Assembly (NCBI RefSeq): GCF_900167045.1
Contig: NZ_FUXJ01000015.1
Span: 1 to 64,000 of the forward strand
Direction of reading: 5' to 3'
Origin: Legionella maceachernii
Lineage (GTDB): Bacteria > Pseudomonadota > Gammaproteobacteria > Legionellales > Legionellaceae
DNA length: 64,000 nt
Below are positions 29,115-38,281 of this stretch, piece after piece (position 1 is the stretch's first letter; each line of letters begins with the position of its first letter). A model generated the notes under the pieces. It saw nothing but the letters and a program-made list of their open reading frames with translations. It was not told the origin of the DNA and made no database searches. The position numbers were made by a program, and so were the translations under genes.

Positions 29115-29213
29115 CTAAACCCTTCTAATGGGTGCAACAACCTCTCATGGCATATTTCTTGCCTTTTAAGTGGTTGCAAATGAATAAAAATAACTAATCA
29201 ATAAGGCCAAAGA

Positions 29214-30848
29214 ATGAGCACAAAGCAAGTGTCAATAAAACCAAAAATAAATGATCAATTTGCCAAAATTTTGACTCCAGAGACCATGGATTTTTTGAAG
29301 ACACTTGAGCTTGAATTCGGACCACGGCGCAAAGAACTTCTTAAATTAAGGCACGAAAAGCAAAAGCAATTTGATAAAGGGATTTATCCTGACTTCCTAA
29401 AAGAAACTGAACATATTCGCAGTGCGCAATGGCAAGCCGCTAAAATTCCTCAAGACTTACTCGATAGACGCGTCGAGATTACTGGTCCTGTCGACCGCAA
29501 AATGATTATTAACGCTTTAAATAGCGGAGCCAAGGTGTTCATGGCTGACTTTGAGGACTCTAATTCGCCCACCTGGGATAATTGTATTCAAGGTCAAATT
29601 AATCTTTGTGATGCAGTGGATAAAACAATTTCTTTCAGGAATCCAGAAAACAATAAAGAGTACAAGCTCAACACAAAGACGGCAACATTGATGGTCCGGC
29701 CAAGGGGTTGGCACCTTGATGAAGACCATGTGCTTATTGACAATCAACCCGTATCAGCATCCATTTTTGATTTCAGCCTCTTTTTTTATCATAACGCAAA
29801 AAAATTAATAGAGCAGGGAAGTGGACCCTATTTTTATTTGCCCAAAATGGAATCGTATTTAGAAGCCAGATTGTGGAATGACCTCTTTTGCCGGGCCCAA
29901 CAATTACTGAATATACCACGTGGAACGATTAGAGCCACAGTATTGATTGAAACGATCAGTGCTGCATTTGAAATGGATGAGATTTTATACGAATTAAAAG
30001 AACATTCGGCGGGGTTAAACTGCGGGCGTTGGGATTATATTTTTAGCTTTATTAAAAAATTCAGAAATCACCCTGAATTCGTTTTGCCGGACCGACAAGA
30101 AGTCACTATGACAACTCATTTCCTTCAATCCTACGTACGTCTGCTGATAGCAACCTGCCATCGAAGAGGGGTCCACGCGATGGGAGGTATGGCAGCACAA
30201 ATCCCTATTAAAGGAGATGAAAAAGCTAACAATGAAGCCATGGCGAAAGTTTTAGCCGATAAAAAACGTGAAGCCAATGCCGGTCATGATGGAACTTGGG
30301 TTGCCCATCCAGGATTAATTCCTGTTGCGCTTGAAGCGTTTGATGAGTTGATGCCTGCGGCAAACCAAATTGATAAGCCTATTTCAAGTTATCGTATTAC
30401 GCAAAGCGATCTCTTAAAGGTTCCAGAAGGAAAAATTACTGAGCAAGGCGTAAGAAATAATATTAGCGTGGGTATTCAATACCTTTTTTCTTGGCTCAAA
30501 GGAAATGGTTGCGTTCCGATCAATCATTTAATGGAAGATGCTGCAACCGCCGAAATTTGCCGTTCCCAGCTGTGGCAATGGCTAAAATTTGCCGTAAACC
30601 TGGCTGATGGCCGAAAATTTGATAAAAATTTGTTTGCCGTTTTAGCAGAAGAAGAATTAGGGAAAATCAAAACCAAAGTAACCCAAGAAGGATTAGCGCA
30701 GACTGAGTTAGAAACCGCATTTAAATTATTCGTAGGAATGATAACCAAGGATAATTTTGATGAATTTCTAACACTCCCTGCATACCCACTGTTAGTTAAC
30801 AATCAAAGGAAGGAATACCATGAATATGAACCAGCAAGAACAAGTTAA
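29214..30848 (+). CDS. aceB: Malate synthase A
   Basis: This is the second enzyme of the glyoxylate bypass, condensing glyoxylate with acetyl-CoA to malate. The 544-residue length and family segments [44 protein letters not shown] and [11 protein letters not shown] mark it as the A form. The catalytic aspartate is expected in [12 protein letters not shown]. The last 29 bases overlap aceA, so the two enzymes are coupled. Together with aceA it would allow growth on acetate or fatty acids. Confidence 0.96.
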   Translation: MSTKQVSIKPKINDQFAKILTPETMDFLKTLELEFGPRRKELLKLRHEKQKQFDKGIYPDFLKETEHIRSAQWQAAKIPQDLLDRRVEITGPVDRKMIINALNSGAKVFMADFEDSNSPTWDNCIQGQINLCDAVDKTISFRNPENNKEYKLNTKTATLMVRPRGWHLDEDHVLIDNQPVSASIFDFSLFFYHNAKKLIEQGSGPYFYLPKMESYLEARLWNDLFCRAQQLLNIPRGTIRATVLIETISAAFEMDEILYELKEHSAGLNCGRWDYIFSFIKKFRNHPEFVLPDRQEVTMTTHFLQSYVRLLIATCHRRGVHAMGGMAAQIPIKGDEKANNEAMAKVLADKKREANAGHDGTWVAHPGLIPVALEAFDELMPAANQIDKPISSYRITQSDLLKVPEGKITEQGVRNNISVGIQYLFSWLKGNGCVPINHLMEDAATAEICRSQLWQWLKFAVNLADGRKFDKNLFAVLAEEELGKIKTKVTQEGLAQTELETAFKLFVGMITKDNFDEFLTLPAYPLLVNNQRKEYHEYEPARTS

Positions 30849-32112
30849 TCAACTCAATAAAGATTGGAAATCTAATCTTCGCTGGGCTGGAATTCAGCGT
30901 CCTTATAGTGCGGAAGAAGTTGTTAAATTAAGACCTACACTGAAGATGGAATATAGCTTAGCGAAACACGGTGCTGAAAAATTATGGTCTATGTTGCAAG
31001 AGAATATGCCTGTTACTGCTTTGGGCTGCCTAACAGGCAATCAAGCTGTTCAAGCAGTGCAAGCTGGTCTCAAAGCAATTTACTGCTCAGGATGGCAAGT
31101 TGCAGGGGATCACAACTCAGCAGGACAAATGTATCCTGATCAAAGCTTATATCCGGTTGATTCAGTGCCTAAATTAGTCGAAGCAATCAATAATGCTTTG
31201 GTACGCACCGATGAAATTCATAGTTTAGAAGGTGAACGCTCTACAAAATGGTATGCTCCGATCATTGCTGATGCTGAGGCTGGCTTCGGTGGTAATTTAA
31301 ATGCTTTTGAATTAATGAAACACATGATTAGAGCGGGAGCAGCAGCGGTTCATTTTGAAGACCAGCTTTCTTCTGCCAAAAAATGTGGTCATATGGGAGG
31401 TAAAGTTTTAATCCCAACGTCTGAGGCCATTCATAAATTGATTGCTGCGCGTTTAGCTGCTGATATTTGTGGGGTTCCAACGCTAATTATTGCACGTACC
31501 GATGCTGATTCTGCCACATTAATAACCAGTGATTTCGACGAAAATGATAGAGTCTTTTTGACAGGAAAACGCTCAACAGAAGGATTTTACTATGTAAAAA
31601 GTGGTATTGAGCAAGCCATCAGCCGTGGTCTAGCCTATGCGCCTTATGCTGACATGATTTGGTGTGAAACATCAAAGCCAAACATTCAACAAGCACGACA
31701 ATTTGCGGATGCTATCCGTCAGAAGTTCCCTAAAAAAATACTTTGTTACAACTGCTCTCCTTCGTTCAATTGGCAAGCCAATTTAAAAGAACATGACTTA
31801 AGAACATTCAGGGAACAGCTGTTTGAAATGGGTTATAAATACCAATTTATCACTTTAGCAGGTTGGCATAGTCTTAATTTAGGCATGTTTGAAATTGCAA
31901 AAGCCTATAAAGAAGAAGGGATGTTTGCTTACTCTCGCATGCAACAGAAAGAAATGGCCCAAGAAACCTTTGGTTTTAGAGCAACTAAGCATCAAGCTTT
32001 TGTCGGGACAGGCTATTTTGATGCTGTACAAAATACCATTATGCAAGGGGAAACTTCAACCACTGCTTTAAGTGGAAGCACAGAGCGTGAACAGTTTAAT
32101 AAGCACTCATGA
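30820..32112 (+). CDS. aceA: Isocitrate lyase
   Basis: This is the first enzyme of the glyoxylate bypass, cleaving isocitrate to succinate and glyoxylate. The 430-residue protein carries the active-site motif [11 protein letters not shown] (catalytic cysteine), [17 protein letters not shown] and NCSPSFNW. The start overlaps aceB and follows AAAGGAAGGAAT. An ATG six bases later (30826) is possible. No aceK (isocitrate dehydrogenase kinase) or IclR-type regulator lies nearby, so control of the branch point is not visible here. A small stem-loop follows. Confidence 0.96.
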   Translation: MNMNQQEQVNQLNKDWKSNLRWAGIQRPYSAEEVVKLRPTLKMEYSLAKHGAEKLWSMLQENMPVTALGCLTGNQAVQAVQAGLKAIYCSGWQVAGDHNSAGQMYPDQSLYPVDSVPKLVEAINNALVRTDEIHSLEGERSTKWYAPIIADAEAGFGGNLNAFELMKHMIRAGAAAVHFEDQLSSAKKCGHMGGKVLIPTSEAIHKLIAARLAADICGVPTLIIARTDADSATLITSDFDENDRVFLTGKRSTEGFYYVKSGIEQAISRGLAYAPYADMIWCETSKPNIQQARQFADAIRQKFPKKILCYNCSPSFNWQANLKEHDLRTFREQLFEMGYKYQFITLAGWHSLNLGMFEIAKAYKEEGMFAYSRMQQKEMAQETFGFRATKHQAFVGTGYFDAVQNTIMQGETSTTALSGSTEREQFNKHS

Positions 32113-32132
32113 CTGCTCTTTATACTGATCAC

Positions 32133-32148
32133 TCCCGCGAGAGCGGGA
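32133..32148 (+). terminator. Stem-loop after aceA
   Basis: TCCCGC-GAGA-GCGGGA is a 6-bp GC-rich stem with a 4-base loop, 20 bp after the aceA stop, followed by attaatttt. It fits a weak factor-independent terminator for aceBA. Confidence 0.5.
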
Positions 32149-32209
32149 ATTAATTTTGTCATTGACTATACGAGTGATTTTTAGGGAATAACAGAAAGGA
32201 GTTTAAATC

Positions 32210-32485
32210 GTGGATAAAAAAAACACACCCAAACTAAATCCGGATGAAAATAAATTAAAAAAAGAAGTAGAAGAAGGCATAGAGCATGCTGATGCGCTTT
32301 ATAAGCAAGTTAAAGATAAAGCGAGCGAATTTTATGAGGAAAGCAAGAAAACGGTCTATGATGCACAAGATAATCTTAAGGAATATACGGATAAACTTGT
32401 GCAACATGTGAAAGAGAAGCCCCTTACTTCTTTGCTGATTGCAGGTAGTGTTGGCTTTATTTTATCGTCTTTGCTGAAAAAATGA
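32210..32485 (+). CDS. ElaB/YqjD/DUF883-like membrane-anchored protein
   Basis: This 91-residue protein starts with GTG after AAAGGAG. The first 65 residues are a charged amphipathic helix (EEGIEHADALYKQVKDKASE), followed by a C-terminal membrane anchor (PLTSLLIAGSVGFILSSLLKK). This is the plan of YqjD/ElaB proteins, which tie ribosomes to the inner membrane in stationary phase in E. coli. Its stop overlaps the next start by four bases. The three genes 32210-33109 correspond to the yqjD-yqjE-yqjK order of E. coli. Confidence 0.8.
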   Translation: MDKKNTPKLNPDENKLKKEVEEGIEHADALYKQVKDKASEFYEESKKTVYDAQDNLKEYTDKLVQHVKEKPLTSLLIAGSVGFILSSLLKK

Positions 32486-32895
32486 TGAAATTCCTCGAAC
32501 ACATTAAAGGGCTTATTTCGAGCAAAACAGAATATTCCAGGGGAGTTTACGCTTTATTTAAATTAGAAGCTAAACTCGCCGGGTTAAACCTATTCCCTTT
32601 TCTTGTGGGCCTGATTGCTTTATTAGCGTTAACCATGACCATTTGGCTAGTAGTAATGGTTTTGATTGGGTATGTGATACTAAACCTCTTTAAACAGCCC
32701 CTTACTGCTATTATTACAATATTACTGCTGAATTTAGGTTTAGCGCTTTATTTCATCAGAGACATGAAACAGCGTTTGCAACAAATGAGTTTTGCACGCA
32801 CAAGAGATTGCCTTAGAGCACCTGAAGAGAGGAGCGAAAGTGAGCCAGAGGAAAGATCTGTTGAAGTCCATAGCCAAGCTAGAGGCAAAAGTTAA
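32482..32895 (+). CDS. YqjE-like (DUF1469, phage holin family) membrane protein
   Basis: The 137-residue protein has two membrane helices (about residues 37-63 and 72-93: LFPFLVGLIALLALTMTIWL and AIITILLLNLGLALYFI), the plan of DUF1469/YqjE. A charged, glutamate-rich C-terminal tail follows. It is translated from an ATG overlapping the previous stop, and its own last 56 bases overlap the third gene. The role is unknown, and phage holin in the family name is historical. Confidence 0.75.
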   Translation: MMKFLEHIKGLISSKTEYSRGVYALFKLEAKLAGLNLFPFLVGLIALLALTMTIWLVVMVLIGYVILNLFKQPLTAIITILLLNLGLALYFIRDMKQRLQQMSFARTRDCLRAPEERSESEPEERSVEVHSQARGKS

Positions 32896-33109
32896 GCTTG
32901 CGAAAAAAAATGAAAAGGAGCACAGGCATTATTTCGCGCGCCTTATTGGACAACATCAATATTTTTTAGTTGCGATGCTTCTTCCTGCTTTTTTAGGCGG
33001 TTGGCAAAGTGGCAAACTGGCTCGAAGTGGCAGTCGATTAAAACAATTGACGAAATACGGATTTTTTACTTTTTTCAATTTAATTAAAAATTACAAAAAA
33101 CTAATTTAG
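32840..33109 (+). CDS. Small membrane protein, YqjK-like position
   Basis: From the GTG at 32840, preceded by GAGAGGAGCGAAA, it is 89 residues: a basic amphipathic helix (LLKSIAKLEAKVKLAKKNE) and one membrane segment (YFLVAMLLPAFLGGWQSG). An earlier start at 32792 has no ribosome site. Position and size match the third gene of the yqjDEK cluster, but sequence similarity to YqjK is not certain. It overlaps the preceding gene by 56 bp in a different frame. Confidence 0.6.
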   Translation: MSQRKDLLKSIAKLEAKVKLAKKNEKEHRHYFARLIGQHQYFLVAMLLPAFLGGWQSGKLARSGSRLKQLTKYGFFTFFNLIKNYKKLI

Positions 33110-33144
33110 GTCATCACCACTAGAGGGGTTAGCCAGACGCGAGA

Positions 33145-35094
33145 TTAACGGGCCTTAAAACCGACTAGAACGGGCGATTCAAGCTCAGCATCAGCCGCGA
33201 GCTCTTTCAAATTATCCATTTCTTTCTCGACACTTTGAGAAAGATTTTGCACATAACTGTAGCGGCCTTTTGTCGGATCGCCTCGATAACGATCAAGATA
33301 AATCTCGCAGTAATCTTGAATGGTTTTCAAAGCGCCCATTCTTTCAGTAATACCGCAATCAGGTTTTAATTTTTTATATTCCGTAATTGCATTTTTTATG
33401 TTCTGGGCCTCATCAGAGATACGTAAGCCTTTAAAACCAAGATCCCAAAGTAGGATATGGCCATGATAGCTTTTTGTTACTGGCAAGCTCCTTTCTTGTT
33501 CCTTTCCATTGAATCGGACATATGCGAAATCCCGACCATGCGCTACTGTTTCACTTAAACGCTCAGAGCCAGAGTAATTCTTGATAATATGACTATCTAA
33601 TTTTACAGCTAATTCCTTGATTTTATTATGGATGGGATTGGACTGATCCTGATCGCAAAGAGCGCAAATTTTTTCCAAAGTGGTAATTTTGGATTGGGCA
33701 TTAAGTGCATGCTGGTGTGAAGTGAGCGCTGGATCATGTGAATCTGTTTTTGCTTCTAAATGGATATAAATTCGCAAGGCCTCAGACAGCTCCTGATTAT
33801 CCACCTTGAGTAAAAGATCCTTTAATTCTTCATAATGCTCTTTATACTCTTTGCTTCGGGAAAGTCTTAGTTTTCCTTGATTAAGTAACGCAATGTTTTC
33901 TTTAGTCTGCGTTATCTTTGCAAGAGTTTGTTCATCCGATACAGCCATGCTGCTTCTCATTTTTTGCCAGGAAGTAGCCGTTAGCGTATTTTTTAATTGA
34001 CCTTTTGCCGTAAATGCCGAACCCACCTCGAGCATGTCGGCTGCAACCTCTTTTGTTTCTACCGTGTCAGGAAAAATGTTACTGATTACATTATTCCAAA
34101 CTTGACTAATCGTATTGATTATTGCTTTTGCTTTTAATGGGCGAAAAATACTGCCTATTTTTGCAAAAATAGGGCCACCTGCTAAATTGAAAGGTGATAG
34201 AAGCGTATCCGCTACAAACCATTTGACATCACTTGGATTTGGCCCACGGCCATAGCTAATTGCTTCGTGAGCCATCTTTACTGCCGATATAGCCGTAGAC
34301 GTGTAAGAAACAAAACTGATAGCTCCTAAAATTCCTGCCGGAACAAATAATGGGGGAAAGAAAAGCGCGGCAATACCTAATATGGCTGCGGGTATGGCTG
34401 TAGCCAATCCTAGAAAAGAAGTCGTTGTAGCCACATCTTTAGCAATAGCGTCAACGATAGTCATTTTTTTTGCGCCTTCATAGTGGCTATCGAGAAGGCG
34501 TTTAGAAAGTATTTCGAGCTGTTTTATTTGATCGCTAGTGTGTGGATCAGAAAGCGCTTTATCACGCAATGCATAGCATTGTAAGCTGATGTCTTTATGG
34601 GCCTGCAAACATTCATAACGAGTTTGCATGTTAAGTAGAGCAGAGGGACTTAGAACTTCACGGAATTTGGCTTTAATTGATGCACAATCTTTCTCAGTTT
34701 CCTCTGTGCCTTCTATACTATCAAGCGTTTTATAGATAGCCTTTAATAAACAGCGCTCTTTTAATAGACCAAGGTATTTGGCGTATTTTTTCTCAAAAGC
34801 CTCAATTTCTTTTTTTTGTTCAGGATACTCTTCTTGGGCTTTTTCAATTAACTGAGCAATTTCTGTAGAAGCAGGATTGTTTTCGCCGGTCTTTTTAACT
34901 TCAGTTTCAAAAAAGCGTGCACCCGACCACAATTCTGGGTAATTGAGAATACCGTATTGTTCTATTTTTAAATGAGGCTCGATAACCGCAGGGGCATTCC
35001 TAACTAACCAAGTTAAATGCTCTTGTTGAATGGACTCATTGATACTCTGTAGATCATCACTAAGCGTGATAACGGGCCAGAACGGCATTGCCAT
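33145..35094 (-). CDS. Unrecognised 649-residue protein with a central membrane hairpin and acidic C-terminus
   Basis: No family is recognised. Charged helical N-terminal third (EIAQLIEKAQEEYPEQKKEIEAF), a strongly hydrophobic pair of segments at about residues 225-275 (TTSFLGLATAIPAAILGIAA and PAGILGAISFVSYTS), then a helical C-terminal half. There is no signal peptide. The last 25 residues (KEMDNLKELAADAELESP then VLVGFKAR) are glutamate-rich with a hydrophobic end, the look of an E-block Dot/Icm secretion signal. Many Legionella membrane-inserting effectors have such a hairpin. The effector idea is inferred. ATG codons at 35094 and 35088 are both possible starts. It stands alone between convergent and divergent neighbours. 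Confidence 0.5.
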   Translation of the reverse strand: MAMPFWPVITLSDDLQSINESIQQEHLTWLVRNAPAVIEPHLKIEQYGILNYPELWSGARFFETEVKKTGENNPASTEIAQLIEKAQEEYPEQKKEIEAFEKKYAKYLGLLKERCLLKAIYKTLDSIEGTEETEKDCASIKAKFREVLSPSALLNMQTRYECLQAHKDISLQCYALRDKALSDPHTSDQIKQLEILSKRLLDSHYEGAKKMTIVDAIAKDVATTTSFLGLATAIPAAILGIAALFFPPLFVPAGILGAISFVSYTSTAISAVKMAHEAISYGRGPNPSDVKWFVADTLLSPFNLAGGPIFAKIGSIFRPLKAKAIINTISQVWNNVISNIFPDTVETKEVAADMLEVGSAFTAKGQLKNTLTATSWQKMRSSMAVSDEQTLAKITQTKENIALLNQGKLRLSRSKEYKEHYEELKDLLLKVDNQELSEALRIYIHLEAKTDSHDPALTSHQHALNAQSKITTLEKICALCDQDQSNPIHNKIKELAVKLDSHIIKNYSGSERLSETVAHGRDFAYVRFNGKEQERSLPVTKSYHGHILLWDLGFKGLRISDEAQNIKNAITEYKKLKPDCGITERMGALKTIQDYCEIYLDRYRGDPTKGRYSYVQNLSQSVEKEMDNLKELAADAELESPVLVGFKAR

Positions 35095-35187
35095 TTTTAA
35101 GGCCTCATAATAAAGTTCTTAAGATTAATTATAGATTGGAAAAGCTTAAGGCATGATTATCATGCCTAGAGTAAGCCAGCGTTATTC

Positions 35188-35331
35188 ATGAATGTTGGTA
35201 TGCCTTGCGGTTACGTTGAGTATTTATCTAAATTGCGTGCAGAACGTAATCCTTCATTGCATGCTTTAAAGCTAAAGATTATCGGTGAATGGATTTTTAC
35301 TCTTGCTGGAACAAGGAGGGTAGTGTGCTAA
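35188..35331 (+). CDS. Small ORF (47 residues) in the 35.1-35.4 kb gap, possibly a gene remnant
   Basis: The 308-bp gap between two minus-strand genes contains one sensible reading frame, starting MNVGMPCGYVEYLSKLRAER and ending IFTLAGTRRVVC. The central LRAERNPSLHALKLKIIGEW is highly helical and reads like real protein rather than noise. There is no ribosome site and no recognised family, so it is either a short gene or the end of a lost longer one. The rest of the gap shows nothing clear. Confidence 0.3.
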   Translation: MNVGMPCGYVEYLSKLRAERNPSLHALKLKIIGEWIFTLAGTRRVVC

Positions 35332-35402
35332 TCAATGTTTCCTTTTTTTTACCTACTCATTGTGGTTTTCTTGATTTTAGCCTGAGCAAAAAGCAGGGAT
35401 AG

Positions 35403-36722
35403 CTAGACTATTTCATGAGATTCAAACGGCTCATTGTGATAAACCTTATAAGCAATGATAAAGGCTGTTATGAGATAAACGAGGTTAACTCCGACGTAGC
35501 AAATCATTGTCCCCAATAAACCCAACCACGAAATGAAAATCACACAAGCAACAATCTGGGCCAAGAGAAGATAAACAGTAAACTGCGCCCCAATTTTACT
35601 TCCTTCCTGCGAGTATTGAATCATTAGTGTTAGAGGCATGGATACTGAATAGCAAATAAGATTAATCAATGAGATATACACATAGGGGAGTACTTCAATA
35701 AAATTCGATTTGAATAAATATAAAAGGTATTCGGCAAAAATACCGATAATTAAAGAGATAAAAACCGCAATGGTCAAACCAATAAGGATGTATTTTTTGG
35801 TGGTATTGAATAAAAATGTTTTACCGTGTGCAAAAGAGCCAGAAATTTCAGGCTTTATTAAGATACCAATGGGGCTTAATGCGGTAAATCCCAGGGAAAT
35901 AATTGTGATTACCGCTGCAAACATCCCCACTTCGTAAGGGTCATTTCCGAGCCATTCAGTAATCAGTAAAGGGGTGACTGTGAAAGCATAACGATCCAGA
36001 TTTTGAATGGTATAACCGAATATTTTCTTCTTCCAAGCTGAAGATTTAACTTGGAGCACATTTTTTTCTGTAACAGTCAATTTCAGTTTGGTTTTACGAT
36101 GAATGGCAATAAATAATATCCCTATAACCACATAGCTTAGGATAAGAGAAATCAACATAATATGCGCAAAATATTGCGCGTTATTGTGAAATAAAATGTC
36201 ATTAAAGTAAAAATAAGTAAACAAGGTAAGCAGAAAATAAAATACGGTCTGTAGCATATTCAAAATGACTGCCGTGCGCATAAAACCAACTGCTCGAAAC
36301 AGTTGGAGATAAATATTGTAAATCGATACAATGATAGCGCCCCAAACAAACAAAGTTAGGAGGTGACTCTTATTAGAATGTTGTATATCGTCAATAGAAT
36401 GCCCCAGTGCAATAATGGCTGCACTTAAAAGTAAACTACCCACGAGAAATGACAGGTAGATAGGTTGCAAAAATTCTCGAATTGACAAAGCCAAGGCATG
36501 AATTTCATTATGTTTTTTTTTGATGTAATATTTAGGTATAAAATGCGCAATAATCGAATCAAGCCCCATTGTCATTAAAGTACCGATTAAAAATAACGCT
36601 TTTACTGCGACTGTAAAATCCCCAAAAGCTGAAGTTCCCGCGTTTCTTGCCACCATTAGGTTGATAAGAAACAGCATAAATTGATCAGCAATGAGTAGAA
36701 ATAAATTAAATGCAAAGACCAT
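35403..36722 (-). CDS. Polysaccharide flippase-like membrane protein (MOP superfamily)
   Basis: The 439-residue protein has 12 or more membrane helices. NLMVARNAGTSAFGDFTVAVKALFLIGTLMTMGLDSIIAHFIPKY near residues 21-65 is the typical opening of Wzx/RfbX-like oligosaccharide flippases, which move lipid-linked sugars across the inner membrane. No glycosyltransferase cluster surrounds it, which is unusual for Wzx. It could instead be a solitary flippase for another lipid-linked substrate. It is separated by 152 bp from the divergent HAD-like gene. Confidence 0.75.
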   Translation of the reverse strand: MVFAFNLFLLIADQFMLFLINLMVARNAGTSAFGDFTVAVKALFLIGTLMTMGLDSIIAHFIPKYYIKKKHNEIHALALSIREFLQPIYLSFLVGSLLLSAAIIALGHSIDDIQHSNKSHLLTLFVWGAIIVSIYNIYLQLFRAVGFMRTAVILNMLQTVFYFLLTLFTYFYFNDILFHNNAQYFAHIMLISLILSYVVIGILFIAIHRKTKLKLTVTEKNVLQVKSSAWKKKIFGYTIQNLDRYAFTVTPLLITEWLGNDPYEVGMFAAVITIISLGFTALSPIGILIKPEISGSFAHGKTFLFNTTKKYILIGLTIAVFISLIIGIFAEYLLYLFKSNFIEVLPYVYISLINLICYSVSMPLTLMIQYSQEGSKIGAQFTVYLLLAQIVACVIFISWLGLLGTMICYVGVNLVYLITAFIIAYKVYHNEPFESHEIV

Positions 36723-36873
36723 TTATTCTATAGGAATAAGTCACTTAAATTCTAATATAGCAAAAAAGTCAATAAACGCTTCTAATATTCCATGCTAAAG
36801 CATGCAAAAGGTTCCAGCCATGCCTAATCCTTCTGTACTAAACTAACAAATATACCGCCAACAAAGTGGTTCT

Positions 36874-38238
36874 ATGGCAACAGATAAGATTGAAAGTGCT
36901 AAGTCCAAAAAAGGCTTTGTTGCTATCGATATCGATGGCACTGGACTGGTGGAAAAAATAGATAAAAATTTTGGTTATGGTTTGATGAATGAACAGAGTC
37001 ATGTCAGACAAACTCTTATTCAATATATTCGTGCCGCTCAAGAAGCCGGTTATGACATTATTATTTTGACGGCACGACCAGCGCCCATTGAAATTGCTTT
37101 AAGAAACCTAAACATAGGTACAAAACCTACGCAAGATATTGTTGATTATTTAAAGGAACACGACATCAATGTTAAAGCAATTGCTCGCTCGCCGGCAGGG
37201 TTAAAAGGAAAGAAAATGCAGGAACTTATTCAAGAATATCCTGAAGAAGCCATAGGCGTGTTATTTGATGATCAGTTAAAACAAGTTAATGACGTCAAAA
37301 AACAAGGCAATAACCAGCTGAAAGCATTTGATGTGAATAGTAAAGGGGATTTAGAGGAGTATCTAGGCCTTATTCAATTGGCTGACACTCACCCTTTGAT
37401 GGTGGGTAAAGCGCACCCATTTCATCCAGAAAATATCATCAAATCTGTACTGGACGCTAGTCCCGGTAAAAGAAATCAAGATTTAGTTAATCTTAATCAA
37501 AAACTGAAAACGCTAGAGGCAAAATTTCCGGATGAAGCACGGGATATAAAAAAAATCCTTAACGAGCTGTGTATCCGTTTTTTTGAAGCGGATTATCGTC
37601 AGTATAGGCCTGAGATTGATTGGATTAATGCTGCTGCAAAACATTTAAACGTCTTAGCTGATAAATTAAGCAACGACAACCAAATAACTTATGCTGATCT
37701 CGAACAAGCTCGGCATGAAATTTTTTCTAAATCAAGCTTAGCCCATGTCATTCCTAATTCACGATGTGATGAGTTAATTAAAAATTTTCTTCAACAAATG
37801 ATCAAATTTCCTCTCATCGATGAGTTGCGCACTCAATGCAATACGTTCAGTGCTGCTCTTGCTTACGAAGGCCATAATGCAGAAGGGGAGGAAAAAGAGG
37901 CTATAAAACTGCAACAAATTGCTGTAAAAGAAATGGTTGAAACATTAAAGAATAAGGACCCAAACATTGCCTTAAAGAATTTTCAAGACAAATTTGAGTC
38001 AAATCAAGATGTTTTCGCAAATACAATGGCGGGTAAAGATTTTGTTGAGTCAATTCGTACAATCCTTAAGAGTTTACCCTTTATTGGTAGTTTTTTTGAG
38101 AAAGAATCCGAAAAAATAACCGACGAAATTAAAAAGATTTCTCAATTTTATAAAAGTAAATTAACTGATTTGAAAGCAGCTGACGCTTCTGCAATAGAGG
38201 ATCAAGAAGACATCCAGCCAGGCAGATCTTCTTTATAA
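36874..38238 (+). CDS. Unrecognised protein with an N-terminal HAD-like phosphatase domain
   Basis: The 454-residue protein opens with a HAD-type motif I in VAIDIDGTGLV (D19, D21, T23), motif II in IIILTARPA (T66) and a motif IV-like LFDDQ (D132, D133). A lysine for motif III is plausible in KGKK (about 111-114). So residues 10-150 look like a cytosolic HAD hydrolase. The remaining 300 residues are helical and not recognised. The C-terminus (ADASAIEDQEDIQPGRSSL) is acidic, consistent with but not proof of Dot/Icm export. The phosphatase substrate is unknown. Confidence 0.55.
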   Translation: MATDKIESAKSKKGFVAIDIDGTGLVEKIDKNFGYGLMNEQSHVRQTLIQYIRAAQEAGYDIIILTARPAPIEIALRNLNIGTKPTQDIVDYLKEHDINVKAIARSPAGLKGKKMQELIQEYPEEAIGVLFDDQLKQVNDVKKQGNNQLKAFDVNSKGDLEEYLGLIQLADTHPLMVGKAHPFHPENIIKSVLDASPGKRNQDLVNLNQKLKTLEAKFPDEARDIKKILNELCIRFFEADYRQYRPEIDWINAAAKHLNVLADKLSNDNQITYADLEQARHEIFSKSSLAHVIPNSRCDELIKNFLQQMIKFPLIDELRTQCNTFSAALAYEGHNAEGEEKEAIKLQQIAVKEMVETLKNKDPNIALKNFQDKFESNQDVFANTMAGKDFVESIRTILKSLPFIGSFFEKESEKITDEIKKISQFYKSKLTDLKAADASAIEDQEDIQPGRSSL

Positions 38239-38281
38239 AATCAGTGAATTCATATAAGACTGTTTCTTGATCAGAAAAAAA

